DNA of 64,000 bases from JACVRW01 sp963826165 (GCA_963826165.1 CAWGWC010000016.1:310001-374000); one strand, 5' to 3'. Positions 17,501 to 26,160 are shown, numbered from the stretch's first letter. Made by a program: numbers and translations. The notes: generated by a model from the sequence alone, not told the origin.

Positions 17501-17860
17501 TCAGTCAGCCTCTACAGGCTCGAAGACGTGCTCCGCATCACCCGGCGAGATCATGATCAGTCCAAGCATCGGTCCGTCGCCAGAATTCCACGCGGTGTGA
17601 GGCGTTCCTCGGGGAACGAACACGAAGCCGCCGGCGGTGACTCGAACCTCGCGGTCGCCGAGCAGGAAGGTGGCCTCACCGTTCGCGATGTGAAACGCCT
17701 CGTCCGTGTTCGGGTGCCGGTGAAACGGCGGCGCGGGCTGGTCGGCGGGGATCGTCCCAGCGAGAACCCGGTAGGCCCCGCCCATCTCCGCCGGGCCGAA
17801 GTTCGCTGGCTCCGGTCCTTCCGATGGGGCGATCACGGTGCACCCGTTGATCGTCTCCAT
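17501..17860 (-). CDS. Cupin-domain protein
   Basis: Small single-domain cupin (119 aa). Motif 1 is PPFHRHPNTDEAFHIANGEATF, motif 2 is VFVPRGTPHTAWN; the His/Glu metal ligands are present. Cupins of this size bind a metal and act as dioxygenases, isomerases or binding proteins; nothing here separates these options. It is divergent from the PEP-mutase-like gene and probably has its own promoter. Confidence 0.8.
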   Translation of the reverse strand: METINGCTVIAPSEGPEPANFGPAEMGGAYRVLAGTIPADQPAPPFHRHPNTDEAFHIANGEATFLLGDREVRVTAGGFVFVPRGTPHTAWNSGDGPMLGLIMISPGDAEHVFEPVEAD

Positions 17861-17928
17861 GACTCCCGACCCTAGCCGGATGGCCGCGCGAGTGGTGAGT
17901 CACGACCGCTCGCTAGGTTGGCCGGGCG

Positions 17929-18705
17929 ATGACCCCCTCCCAGCTCGAGAAGGCGAATGCGTTTCGCACCCTTCACGAGGGCGAGACCTTCGTGACGCCG
18001 AACCCCTGGGACGCGGGCTCGGCCCGGGCGTTCGCCAAGCTTGGATTCAAGGCGCTCGCGAGCACGAGCAGCGGGTTCGCGTTCACGCTGGGGAGATCTG
18101 ACGGCGAGGTCCGCCTGGAGGAGGCGGTCGAGCACGCGCGGGCGCTCGACCGGGCCACCGACCTGCCCGTCTCGATGGACCTCGAAGACGGCTATGGCCC
18201 CGAACCGGCCGACGCCGCGCTTGCGATCACCCGGGCGGCCGAGGGCGGCGCGGTCGGCGGCTCGATCGAGGACTGGGACCGCAGCGGCTTTCTCCACGAA
18301 ATCGGCCGCGCCGCAGAGCGTGTCGCCGCTGCCGCTGAGGCGGCCCGGACGCTCGACTTCCCGTTCACGCTCACCGGCCGTGCCGAGAACCACTTCCGGG
18401 GCAACCCGGACCTCGACGACACGATCCGGCGCCTTCAGGCGTATGAGCAGGCCGGCGCCGACGTGCTGTTCGCGCCGGGACTCCGCACCGACGAAGAGAT
18501 CCGGGCGGTCTGCGAAGCGGTGACGAAGCCCGTCAGCGTGCTGGCCCTTCCCGACATGACGGTCGACCGGATCGCTGCCGCGGGCGCCCAGCGGATCAGC
18601 GTTCCCGGGCTCTCCCGGGTGGCGATGGGAGCCGCGGTCGAAGCGGCTCGCGCGATCCATGAGACCGGCGACTTCTCAGCGCTCGCGCCCTCCTCCGGCG
18701 ACTGA
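17929..18705 (+). CDS. Isocitrate lyase / PEP mutase family protein
   Basis: TIM-barrel enzyme of 258 aa. Early motifs are VTPNPWDAGSARAFAKLGFKALASTSSG and the metal-binding PVSMDLEDGYG, then VGGSIEDW and FTLTGRAENHF. These match the PEP-mutase/oxaloacetate-decarboxylase-like subgroup. The KKCGH lyase signature of true isocitrate lyase is absent. Substrate is likely a 2- or 3-carbon-branched dicarboxylate or phosphonate, but this is not determined. Its 3' end overlaps the broken gene on the other strand. Confidence 0.82.
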   Translation: MTPSQLEKANAFRTLHEGETFVTPNPWDAGSARAFAKLGFKALASTSSGFAFTLGRSDGEVRLEEAVEHARALDRATDLPVSMDLEDGYGPEPADAALAITRAAEGGAVGGSIEDWDRSGFLHEIGRAAERVAAAAEAARTLDFPFTLTGRAENHFRGNPDLDDTIRRLQAYEQAGADVLFAPGLRTDEEIRAVCEAVTKPVSVLALPDMTVDRIAAAGAQRISVPGLSRVAMGAAVEAARAIHETGDFSALAPSSGD

Positions 18706-19024
18706 ATACTTCCGCGCGTCGCCGGACGATCGCCCCGCTCCATGCGCCGCCCGCAGGGCGAGCGCGATCGCGGCGCCAAGCGGGATCATGATGTGCGGCC
18801 AGACCGCGCCACGGCGCGTGCCGCACGTCCCTGGCATCCATGGTCAAGCGCACCCGCAGGCCCGCGCCGGCCACGGAGAGCGACTCGCGCGGTAACGACC
18901 CATGACCGCGTCCGTCAACGGCGTCGCGCGCGCAGTCGCGCACCACGCGGGCGTCGGCCCGGCGCGAGGGCGGGAAGGCCAACGCAGCCAGGGAAGTCAG
19001 TACATCGCTCAACCGCCGCCTCAC
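18676..19024 (-). pseudogene. Small PadR-linked membrane protein, apparently frameshifted
   Basis: The GTG at 19024 overlaps the PadR stop (GTGA), which implies coupled translation. The first frame gives a convincing start (MRRRLSDVLTSLAALAFPPS, later RDVRHAPWR). After about 18810 that frame turns Arg-rich and non-protein-like. The neighbouring frame then reads VWPHIMIPLGAAIALALRAA, a good membrane helix, to a stop at 18676. This pattern fits one gene with an indel near 18805-18812. In the first frame alone the ORF would run to 18596. The function is unknown. Confidence 0.48.
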
Positions 19025-19347
19025 GCCCCGCTCCTGATCGGCGCAGGCCGGCGAAGCTGGACGACTCTGGCCGCGGCCGCCAGCCGGTCGGCCTCGACCA
19101 CGACGGCGTCACGCCCCTGGTCGCTGAGCCGGTAGTAGCGCCGCCGCCGCCCCCCGACGGTCTCCTCGCGTTCCACTTGCACGAGCCCCTGCCCGGCCAT
19201 CCGCTCGAGAGCCCCGTAGAGCGTGCCGGCCGTGAGCCGCACCCCGCCCTCGGAGAGCTGCTCTGCCCGCGCCGCGATCGCGTACCCGTGCAGAGGCCCA
19301 TCGAGAAGCGAGGCGAGTACGAAGTAGCTGGCCGGCCGAAGGTCCAT
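19021..19347 (-). CDS. PadR-family transcriptional regulator
   Basis: Protein of 108 aa with the PadR winged-helix domain: YFVLASLLDGPLHGYAIAARAEQLS, then LTAGTLYGALERMAGQGLV and the wing GGRRRRYYRLSDQGRD. It is short and lacks the long Vir-like C-terminal helix domain. It is probably a dimeric repressor that controls itself and the downstream membrane-protein gene; a dyad operator sits 13 bp upstream. It is divergent from the aminopeptidase gene. Confidence 0.88.
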   Translation of the reverse strand: MDLRPASYFVLASLLDGPLHGYAIAARAEQLSEGGVRLTAGTLYGALERMAGQGLVQVEREETVGGRRRRYYRLSDQGRDAVVVEADRLAAAARVVQLRRPAPIRSGA

Positions 19348-19360
19348 GCCATGTGTGACG

Positions 19361-19381
19361 ATACATCGTTCAGCGATGTAT
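19361..19381. promoter_or_regulatory. Dyad ATACATCG-N5-CGATGTAT, likely PadR operator
   Basis: An 8-bp perfect inverted repeat with a 5-bp spacer between padR (start 19347) and the M24 peptidase gene (start 19399). PadR-family operators commonly carry ATGT/ACAT half-sites, which are present. The position allows control in both directions. Confidence 0.65.
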
Positions 19382-19398
19382 GACAATACGATCTCGCG

Positions 19399-20640
19399 AT
19401 GGAGCAGTACCTCGAACGGCGCCGGGTGGCGACCGCGGCCGCCTGGGATCTCCACGACGGCGTGGTGCTGGTCGCGGCCGGGGACGAGATCCCGGTCCCC
19501 GGACGCGGCGATCGGATGTACCCGTTCCGCGCCCACTCGGAGTACCTGTACCTCACCGACCGCGAACGCCCGGGCGGCGTGCTCGCGTTCGATCCGGGCG
19601 AGGGTTGGGTCGAGTTCGTCGTGCCGGTCACCGCCAAGGAGCTGCTGTGGACGGGGCTCGAGGGCGACCGCGAAGGGGTGCCCGAGGGAACGCGTCCCCT
19701 CGGCGAGCTCGAGGCGTTCGTCTCCGGCCGGCCCGTGCGCCGGCTGGGCGCGACGCCGGAACCGGACGCAGCGCTGCGCGACGCGCTGATCCGCGTGCGG
19801 CGGCCGAAGGACGACCTCGAGCTGGAACGGATGCGAGCCGCGGCCGAGGCCACACGGGAAGGTTTCGAAGAGCTCGTGCCGCTGATCGAGCCCGGACGAA
19901 GCGAGCGCGAGTTGCAGGTGGCGCTCGAGGCGGCCTTCCTGCGCAACGGTGGCGACTTTCTCGCGTTCGAGAGCATCGTCGCGGCGGGCGACCACGCCGC
20001 CGTCCTGCACTTCACGCCGACGTCGCGTGCACTCCGCGACGGCGAGCTGCTGCTCGTCGACGCGGGCGCCGAGGTTGGCGGTTACGCCAGCGACGTGACC
20101 CGGACGTACCCGGTGGGGGCAGCCTTCGCGCCTGAGCAGTCGCTGGTCCACGAAACAGTGCGGCGGGCCGGCGAAGCCGCGATCGCCACGTGCCGGCCGG
20201 GCGTCGAGTGGCGAGACGTTCACCTCGCGGCGGCGCTCGTCGTCGCGGACGGCCTCGTCGAGTTGGGCGTGCTGCGGGGCCGCCGCGAGTCGCTCGTCGA
20301 GAGCGGCGCAGTCACACTCTTCTTTCCTCACGGCATCGGTCACATGGTCGGGCTCGGCATCCGCGACGCAGGCCCTGCGTCCGACGAGACGGAGGAGCCC
20401 ACGCCGGGACTGCCGCCGTTGCGCGTGGCCATCCCGCTCGCGCCGCGCCAGGCCTGGACCGTGGAGCCGGGCGTCTACTTCGTGCCTGCTCTCCTGGGCG
20501 GCGCCCACGGCCGCGACGGCGTCGTGTGGGACCGCGTCGACCGGCTGCACGGCTTCGGCGGCGTGCGCCTGGAGCAGAACATCCTGATCGGCGACGACGG
20601 CTGCGAGGTGCTGACGGCGGCCATCCCGTTCGCGGCCTAG
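19399..20640 (+). CDS. M24B metallopeptidase (Xaa-Pro aminopeptidase-like)
   Basis: Protein of 413 aa with the N-terminal creatinase/prolidase domain and the C-terminal pita-bread domain. The five metal ligands are visible: Asp in LLVDAGAE, Asp in YASDVTRTYP, His in GIGHMVGLGI, Glu in WTVEPGVYF and Glu in VRLEQNIL. It likely removes N-terminal residues before proline. Its stop overlaps that of the convergent VOC-protein gene. Confidence 0.9.
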   Translation: MEQYLERRRVATAAAWDLHDGVVLVAAGDEIPVPGRGDRMYPFRAHSEYLYLTDRERPGGVLAFDPGEGWVEFVVPVTAKELLWTGLEGDREGVPEGTRPLGELEAFVSGRPVRRLGATPEPDAALRDALIRVRRPKDDLELERMRAAAEATREGFEELVPLIEPGRSERELQVALEAAFLRNGGDFLAFESIVAAGDHAAVLHFTPTSRALRDGELLLVDAGAEVGGYASDVTRTYPVGAAFAPEQSLVHETVRRAGEAAIATCRPGVEWRDVHLAAALVVADGLVELGVLRGRRESLVESGAVTLFFPHGIGHMVGLGIRDAGPASDETEEPTPGLPPLRVAIPLAPRQAWTVEPGVYFVPALLGGAHGRDGVVWDRVDRLHGFGGVRLEQNILIGDDGCEVLTAAIPFAA

Positions 20641-21002
20641 AACTCTGCAAGCGGGCTTGGGTGCCTGGGCTCGTAGAGGCCCATCTCGCCCGCGCCCGGG
20701 ATCTTGAACTGCGCCATCCGGCCCCAGCCCTCGTCCTCGATCGCCGAGACGAACTCCACGCCCTTGCGCTCGAGCTCTTCGACGGTCCGCTCGATGTCAT
20801 GGCACATGAGGAACAGGACGTGATCCCCCGGCCCGCGTCCCCAGCCGGAGCCGGGGTGGACCGCAACCTCGCCCGGCGGCAGGGCGAAGATCAGCCAGCC
20901 CTCGCCGGCATCGATTCCGTCGAAGCCCAGCACGTCGCGAAGGAACTCCCGAGCCCGCTCGGCGTCCTCGGCGAAGATGATCGTGTGTGCCCCGGCGATC
21001 AC
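20637..21002 (-). CDS. VOC-family (glyoxalase-like) protein
   Basis: Protein of 121 aa with one vicinal-oxygen-chelate unit: start VIAGAHTIIFAEDAERAREFL, then GWLIFALPPGEVAVHP, HVLFLMCHDIERTVEEL and the closing GEMGLYEP strand. The GTG at 21002 is chosen because similarity begins there; the longer open frame to 21083 would overlap the MFS gene start. Its substrate cannot be told. Confidence 0.83.
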   Translation of the reverse strand: MIAGAHTIIFAEDAERAREFLRDVLGFDGIDAGEGWLIFALPPGEVAVHPGSGWGRGPGDHVLFLMCHDIERTVEELERKGVEFVSAIEDEGWGRMAQFKIPGAGEMGLYEPRHPSPLAEF

Positions 21003-21049
21003 GGGCGAGCATCGTAGCGGCGCCTGTTTGCGGTTAGGGTCGCCCGATC

Positions 21050-22681
21050 GTGCGCAAGTGGCTCCCGATGATGATCCTCGCATCGGCTCAGTTCGTGATG
21101 GTTCTCGACTCGAGCGTGATGAACGTCGCGATCTCGCAGATCGTCGAGGATCTCGACACGACGATCCAGGGTGTTCAGACGGCGATCACCCTGTACACGC
21201 TGGTGATGGCCGCGTTCATGCTGCTCGGCGCGAAGCTCGGCGACATGCTGGGCACCAATCGCGCCTTTGCGATCGGCCTGGCGATCTACGGCGTGGGCTC
21301 GCTCACGACGGCGCTCAGCCCGAACCTCGGGGTCCTGCTGATCGGCTGGTCGGGTGTCGAGGGGTTTGGTGCCGTGCTGGTGGTGCCCGCGATCGCCGCG
21401 CTCACCGCCGCCAGCTACGAGGGCCGCGAGCGCGCGCTGGCGTACGCCCTGCTCGGGGGGATCGCCGCAATCGCGGTCGCCGCGGGGCCCCTGATCGGCG
21501 GCTGGGTGACGACGGAGTTGACGTGGCGGTACGTGTTCGCCGCAGAGACCGTGGTCGTGATCGCGATCGTGCTCCTGCGCGGCCAGCTCGCGCGAGCGCC
21601 CGCGGCCGAGCGGCGTCCGCAGCTCGACGTCGTGGGCGTGGCGCTCTCCTCGGCCGGCCTCGGCCTGATCGTCATCGCGATCCTGCGCGCCAGCGTGTGG
21701 GGCTTCGTGCAGCCACGCACGCCCCCGACGATCGACGGCACGGAGATCACGCCGCTGGGCTTCTCGCCGGTGCCGTTCGTGGTGCTCGGCGGTCTCGCGC
21801 TGCTGTGGGCGTTCACCGCGTGGGAGCAGCGTCGCTTCCGGCTGGGACGCGACCGTCTGCTCGACACGGCGCTGCTGGGCATCTCGCAGCTCCGAGCCGG
21901 GCTGTCCACGCTGGTCGGGCAGCAGCTCGTTCTGATGGGCACGTTCTTCGTCATCCCCGTCTACCTGCAGGTGGTGGTCGGCCTGAATGCGTTCGAGACC
22001 GGCAAGCGCCTGCTGCCGCTGTCGGTGGCGATGCTCCTGTTCGCGCTGCTGGGCCCGCGGATGGCAGCACGTCGCTCGCCGCGCACCGTCGCCCAGATGG
22101 GCCTGGTGGCGGTGAGCATCGGCGCGGTCGTGATGCTCGCGACGCTCGACGTGACCCTCAGGGACACCGGCTTCAAGATCGCGCTCGCTCTCATCGGCGC
22201 GGGCGCCGGGCTGCTCGCCTCGCAGCTCGGGAACATCATCATGTCCTCCGTCGCGCCCACCAAGACGAGCGAGGCCGGCGGCCTTCAGGGCACGGCCCAG
22301 AACCTCGGATCCTCGCTCGGCACGGCCATCATCGGCGCCGTGTTGCTCGCATCGCTCGCGACCGGCTTCAGCGAACGCATCGTGAGCAACCCCGACATCC
22401 CGCCGGCCGCCCGGGAGACGATCGTCGCCAACACCGAAGAGGGGATCGACATAGTGCCCGTCGAGGCCGTCGAGCAGGCGGCTGTCGACGGCGGTCTCAA
22501 CCCCGACCAGGCCGGCGCGGTCGCCGCCGACTACGGCGACGCGCAACTGGACGCGCTGCGTCTCTCGCTCGGCGCGGTCGCGCTCGCGGCCCTTCTGTCG
22601 CTCTGGGTCACCCGAAAACTGCCGACGATGTCGCTGGCGGAGAGTGCGGACCCCGCCGCAGAGCCGGCCGCCGTCGCATAG
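21050..22681 (+). CDS. MFS transporter, DHA2 (EmrB/QacA) type
   Basis: A drug:H+ antiporter-type exporter of 543 aa with about 14 membrane segments. The first segment has the family motif VMVLDSSVMNVAISQI, followed by motif A-like GAKLGDMLGTNRAF and motif C-like GPLIGGWVTTELTWRYVF. A soluble loop of about 60 residues lies before the final helix. GTG start. No regulator of the TetR/MarR type is adjacent. Substrate unknown. Confidence 0.87.
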   Translation: MRKWLPMMILASAQFVMVLDSSVMNVAISQIVEDLDTTIQGVQTAITLYTLVMAAFMLLGAKLGDMLGTNRAFAIGLAIYGVGSLTTALSPNLGVLLIGWSGVEGFGAVLVVPAIAALTAASYEGRERALAYALLGGIAAIAVAAGPLIGGWVTTELTWRYVFAAETVVVIAIVLLRGQLARAPAAERRPQLDVVGVALSSAGLGLIVIAILRASVWGFVQPRTPPTIDGTEITPLGFSPVPFVVLGGLALLWAFTAWEQRRFRLGRDRLLDTALLGISQLRAGLSTLVGQQLVLMGTFFVIPVYLQVVVGLNAFETGKRLLPLSVAMLLFALLGPRMAARRSPRTVAQMGLVAVSIGAVVMLATLDVTLRDTGFKIALALIGAGAGLLASQLGNIIMSSVAPTKTSEAGGLQGTAQNLGSSLGTAIIGAVLLASLATGFSERIVSNPDIPPAARETIVANTEEGIDIVPVEAVEQAAVDGGLNPDQAGAVAADYGDAQLDALRLSLGAVALAALLSLWVTRKLPTMSLAESADPAAEPAAVA

Positions 22682-22691
22682 CGTGAGCGCC

Positions 22692-23684
22692 ATGGCGCGA
22701 CAGGGAGTCCCAGTCCTGGCCGTGATCGTGTCGGCGGTCGCTCTCGTGCTGTCGGCGGCGCCTGTGGCCGCGGTGGCCGCCGGTCCGAAGCTGACCGTGC
22801 CCCGGGCGGACCTGGAGGCGGCCCTCGAGTGTCCGATCGATCCTCGCAACGCGAGACGGACGCCGCTCATGTTCGTGACCGGCACCGGCGCGAGCGGTGA
22901 CCAGGGCTATCTCATCGGCCAGGTCGCCTTCGAGGCCTACGGTCATCCGGTCTGTTACGTCAACTTCCCGGACTTCACGACCGCCGACATCCAGACCTCG
23001 GTGCAGTACCTGGTGTACGGGCTGCGCAAGGAATTCAGGCTCGCGGGCCGCAAGGTGGCCGTGTTCGGGATCAGCCAGGGTGGGCTGCTCCCCCGTTTTG
23101 CCCTCACCTACTGGCCCGACCTCCGCCGCAAGGTCAGCGACGTGCTCGCCGCCGCCGGAACGCAACACGGCACGAGCGTCTTCCGCGGCTGCTCGGCGGC
23201 ATCGCCGTGTGCGCCTGCCAACTGGCAGCAGGGCCGTGGCTCGAACCTCCTCGCCGCGCTCAACGCCCAACCGGACGAGACGCCGGGCGACGTCTCCTAC
23301 ACGACCGTCCGATCGCTGGTGGACGAGACCGTGCAGCCGCAGGGCGGCCGGCGGCCGACGTCGTCGCTCGAGGGAGCTCGCAACATCCTGATTCAGGACG
23401 TCTGTCCCGGACGCCGGACGACGCACATCGGCACGGCCGTGGACTCGGTCTCCTTCGAGGCGTTCACGGATGCGATCGAGCACCGCGGCAAGGGCAGACA
23501 GGGAGCCGCGAAGGTCTCACGCCTGCCGAGCGACGTGTGCGATCACCCCTACGCCACCGGACTCGACGAGGCGCAGACGAGCGCCTTCCTCGCCGGATCG
23601 GGCGGGTTGATCGGGGCCCAGCAGGCGCAGGTCCCAAAGGTCGGGGCCGAGCCGAGGGTGCGCCGGGTGTTCAGGCGTCCTTGA
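22692..23684 (+). CDS. Secreted lipase resembling Candida antarctica lipase B
   Basis: Protein of 330 aa with a signal peptide. The order of motifs follows CalB closely: VTGTGASGDQGY as oxyanion loop, FGISQGG with Ser128, a LVDETVQPQ segment with Asp211 (CalB has DEIVQPQ), and THIGTAVDS with His245. Cys47/Cys88 near the N-terminus and later Cys pairs suggest disulfides. Likely an extracellular triacylglycerol lipase or esterase. ATG 22692 is preferred; GTG 22683 is possible. The next gene overlaps its stop. Confidence 0.8.
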   Translation: MARQGVPVLAVIVSAVALVLSAAPVAAVAAGPKLTVPRADLEAALECPIDPRNARRTPLMFVTGTGASGDQGYLIGQVAFEAYGHPVCYVNFPDFTTADIQTSVQYLVYGLRKEFRLAGRKVAVFGISQGGLLPRFALTYWPDLRRKVSDVLAAAGTQHGTSVFRGCSAASPCAPANWQQGRGSNLLAALNAQPDETPGDVSYTTVRSLVDETVQPQGGRRPTSSLEGARNILIQDVCPGRRTTHIGTAVDSVSFEAFTDAIEHRGKGRQGAAKVSRLPSDVCDHPYATGLDEAQTSAFLAGSGGLIGAQQAQVPKVGAEPRVRRVFRRP

Positions 23685-24559
23685 TCGCCGCCGTCACCGC
23701 CCGCGCCTTCGACGCCGCGGCCGAGCTCGCACCGGCCGGGGTCGAGCTGCTGCAGCTGCCCGAGGGCCGCGACGATGCGGCCTTCGTCCTGCCCGGCTGG
23801 GAGGACCGCGAGACCGTCGACGCGTTACCCCGGCTGGAGCGGCTGCGCGTGGTGCAGACCCTGTCGGCCGGCACCGAGTGGATCGAGAAGCGCGTCCCGG
23901 CCTGGGCGACCCTGTGCAACGCGCGCGGAACGCGCGACACCGCCATGGCCGAGTGGGTGGTCGGCGCGTTGCTGGGCGACGCCTACGGCCAGTTCACCGC
24001 CGCCCGGACGTGCCGCTGGTCGGACACGAAGCCGCGCGAGCTGCGCGGCGCGACGGTGCTGATCGTCGGCTTCGGCTCGATCGGGCGGGCGGTGGAGCGA
24101 CTGCTGGAGCCGTTTGGCGTCACCGTGATCGGCGTCGCCCGCCGCGCTCGTGAGGGTGTCCATGCCACCGGCGAGCTGCCTGCGCTCGCCGGGCAGGCCG
24201 ACGCCGTCGTCGTGCTGACGCCGCTCACTTCCGAGACCGCCGGCCTGGTCGACGCCCCGCTGCTCGCCCGGATGCGCGACGGCGCCCTTCTCATCAACGC
24301 CGGTCGCGGCCGTGTGGTGGACACGGACGCGCTGCTGGCCGAGTTGCAGTCGGGCCGCCTGCGAGCGGTGCTCGACGTGGTCGACCCCGAGCCGCTTCCC
24401 GACGACCATCCCCTCTGGAACGTCGCACTGGCCATTACGCCCCACAATGCGGGCGACACCCCGGCGGCAGAGGCGCGGGCGGCGCGCTTCGGCGCGCAGC
24501 AGCTGGCACGGTTCGCGCGTGGGGAGCCGCTGCGCAACGTGGTGCGCGCAGTCGCGTGA
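23681..24559 (+). CDS. D-2-hydroxyacid dehydrogenase family protein
   Basis: Protein of 292 aa. The NAD-binding motif is VLIVGFGSIGRAVE, the catalytic Arg is in LLINAGRGRVVD, the Glu is in VVDPEPLPDDHPLW, and the final His is in ITPHNAGDTP. It starts with TTG inside the previous stop (TTGA), so it is co-translated with the lipase gene, although no shared pathway is apparent. Probably reduces a 2-oxoacid, or oxidises phosphoglycerate-like substrates. Confidence 0.85.
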   Translation: MIAAVTARAFDAAAELAPAGVELLQLPEGRDDAAFVLPGWEDRETVDALPRLERLRVVQTLSAGTEWIEKRVPAWATLCNARGTRDTAMAEWVVGALLGDAYGQFTAARTCRWSDTKPRELRGATVLIVGFGSIGRAVERLLEPFGVTVIGVARRAREGVHATGELPALAGQADAVVVLTPLTSETAGLVDAPLLARMRDGALLINAGRGRVVDTDALLAELQSGRLRAVLDVVDPEPLPDDHPLWNVALAITPHNAGDTPAAEARAARFGAQQLARFARGEPLRNVVRAVA

Positions 24560-24563
24560 ACGC

Positions 24564-25430
24564 TCAGCCCTCGAGCCGCTCCAGCGCCTCTCGGCGCCAG
24601 CGCTCCGTTCGCTCAACCTCGTTGAAGGTGTAGAGGTGCAGGCCGGCCACGTTGCGGTCGGGTTCTGTGATGAAGGGTGCGAGCTCGGCCACGAGCTTGT
24701 CGGGCTTGAAGCGGCGCGACAGGAGGCGGGCCAGCCAGCCCTGGTGGTGGCGCATGAAGCGGGTCGACTCGCCCAGCCCGATCTTCATCGAGATCCGCAG
24801 GAGCTTCCCGTAGTCGATATGTCCGGGCAGTCCGATCCAGATGGGGAGCTGCGTGCCGCGGCGGCGGACCCGTTCGACCCAGTCGACGATGACGTCGGCG
24901 TCGAAGCAGATCTGGCTGACGATGTGGGTCGCCATCTCCGCCTTGACGAACATCGCCCGGATCGTCTCCTCGTCGGAGATCAGGTGGTGGCTCTCGGGAT
25001 AGCCGGTGATCCCGATCGCCTCGAATTCGTCACGGCGAGGGCCCATCGCCCGGAGCAGATCCGCCGCGCCGTGATACTCGCCTGCGGGCTCCGGCGCGTC
25101 GCCGGCCAGCACGAACAGGTCGGTGACCCCTGCGGCGCGAATGCGGTCGAGGATCGCGTCGAGATGGCCGCGGTCGGTCACCAGTCGCGCCGAGAGGTGC
25201 GGCTCCACGCGGTAGCCGGCTGCGATCAGCCGCTCGGTCAGGTCGAGGGTGGCGTCGAGGCCGCGGCTGGGCGAAGCGGTCACCGTGACCTTCACCTCGG
25301 TCCCGAGGTGCTCGCGCACCTCGTCCTCGACCCCCTCGAGCGGCAGGACCTCGAAGCGCGCTCGGCGCAGCAGATCGGCCAACAGCACCGAGCGGTCGGG
25401 CTGGGAACCGCTGGCAACGCCCGCGCGCAT
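24564..25430 (-). CDS. metF: 5,10-methylenetetrahydrofolate reductase
   Basis: FAD-dependent TIM barrel of 288 aa. It contains KVTVTASPSRGLDATLDLTE, EPHLSARLVTD, DLFVLAGDAPEP (the DILALRGD counterpart), GITGYPESHHLI and HIVSQICFDAD, in the order seen in MTHFRs. It should reduce 5,10-methylene-THF, the product of dimethylglycine demethylation at 131-2719, to methyl-THF. The TGATATATCA palindrome ends 2 bp before the ATG, so the mRNA may be leaderless and the gene shut by the bound regulator. The divergent gene is the GntR regulator. An additional housekeeping MetF elsewhere is likely. Confidence 0.85.
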   Translation of the reverse strand: MRAGVASGSQPDRSVLLADLLRRARFEVLPLEGVEDEVREHLGTEVKVTVTASPSRGLDATLDLTERLIAAGYRVEPHLSARLVTDRGHLDAILDRIRAAGVTDLFVLAGDAPEPAGEYHGAADLLRAMGPRRDEFEAIGITGYPESHHLISDEETIRAMFVKAEMATHIVSQICFDADVIVDWVERVRRRGTQLPIWIGLPGHIDYGKLLRISMKIGLGESTRFMRHHQGWLARLLSRRFKPDKLVAELAPFITEPDRNVAGLHLYTFNEVERTERWRREALERLEG

Positions 25431-25432
25431 GC

Positions 25433-25442
25433 TGATATATCA
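25433..25442. promoter_or_regulatory. TGATATATCA operator, copy 2
   Basis: Perfect palindrome in the 22-bp gap between the reductase ATG (25430, leftward) and the regulator GTG (25453, rightward). It can control both, giving autoregulation. No clear -35 is seen on either side; the TATAT core could itself serve as the -10 element. Confidence 0.72.
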
Positions 25443-25452
25443 AGGTAGCATC

Positions 25453-26160
25453 GTGTCCGCTCCTGACCCTGGTGCGATGGCCGCGGACCCCTCTGAGACC
25501 CCGAGCACGCTGACGCCCTCGCCGAAGCTCGTGGCGGAGCGCGCCTACGTCGAGCTGCGCGACCGGATCGTGACGCTCCACATCGCACCCGGCACGGCGC
25601 TGCGCGAGGACGAGCTGATGCGCGAGCTGGGCATCGGGCGCACGCCCCTGCGGGAGGCGGTCAAGCGCCTGGCCCTGGAGAACCTCCTGACCGTCCAGCC
25701 TCGGCGCGGGACGTTCGTGACCGGAGTCGAGGCGACCGACATCGTGAACATCACCGAGGTCCGCGCGGAGCTCGAGGCCTACGCCGCCGAGCTCGCCGCG
25801 CTGCGCATGAGCGACGGGGCCGTCGAGCTCGCCGGGTCGCTGCTGGACGAGGTCAGGGAGCTGAGACGCCCGGACGACCAGGATTGGCTCATGCATTTCG
25901 ACGAGCGCATCCATCGCTTCATCTGGGAGGCGGCGGGCAACCCCTACCTGCTCGACACGCTCGAGCGCTACTTCACCCACTCGCTGAGGATCTGGTACCT
26001 GGTGCTCGACCGCGTGCCGGGGCTGGGCCACGCCGTCCACGACCAGGCCCACCTGCTCGAAGCGCTGCTGTCGCGCGACAGCGCCACCGCCCGCACCATC
26101 ATGCGCGAGCACGTGCTGGCCTTCCAGCGCGAGATCATGGCCGCGTTCAGCCGCGGCTGA
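25453..26160 (+). CDS. GntR-family regulator, FadR/FCD subfamily
   Basis: Protein of 235 aa. The N-terminal winged helix has VAERAYVELRDRIVTLHIAPGT, LMRELGIGRTPLREAVKRLALE and the wing VQPRRGTFV. The FCD effector domain shows the metal/ligand residues around HFDERIHRFIWEAAGNPYL and HAVHDQAHLLEALL. The GTG at 25453 has an AAGG site immediately after the palindrome; ATG 25477 is an alternative. It is proposed as the repressor or activator of the betaine/dimethylglycine/C1 regulon defined by TGATATATCA. The ligand could be dimethylglycine, sarcosine, betaine or a folate-C1 compound; this is inference. Confidence 0.88.
   Translation: MSAPDPGAMAADPSETPSTLTPSPKLVAERAYVELRDRIVTLHIAPGTALREDELMRELGIGRTPLREAVKRLALENLLTVQPRRGTFVTGVEATDIVNITEVRAELEAYAAELAALRMSDGAVELAGSLLDEVRELRRPDDQDWLMHFDERIHRFIWEAAGNPYLLDTLERYFTHSLRIWYLVLDRVPGLGHAVHDQAHLLEALLSRDSATARTIMREHVLAFQREIMAAFSRG

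Noticed and set aside
20999..22885. 628-residue minus-strand open frame over the MFS gene
   Set aside because: Shadow of the transporter gene; composition is Arg/Asp/His-rich and not protein-like.
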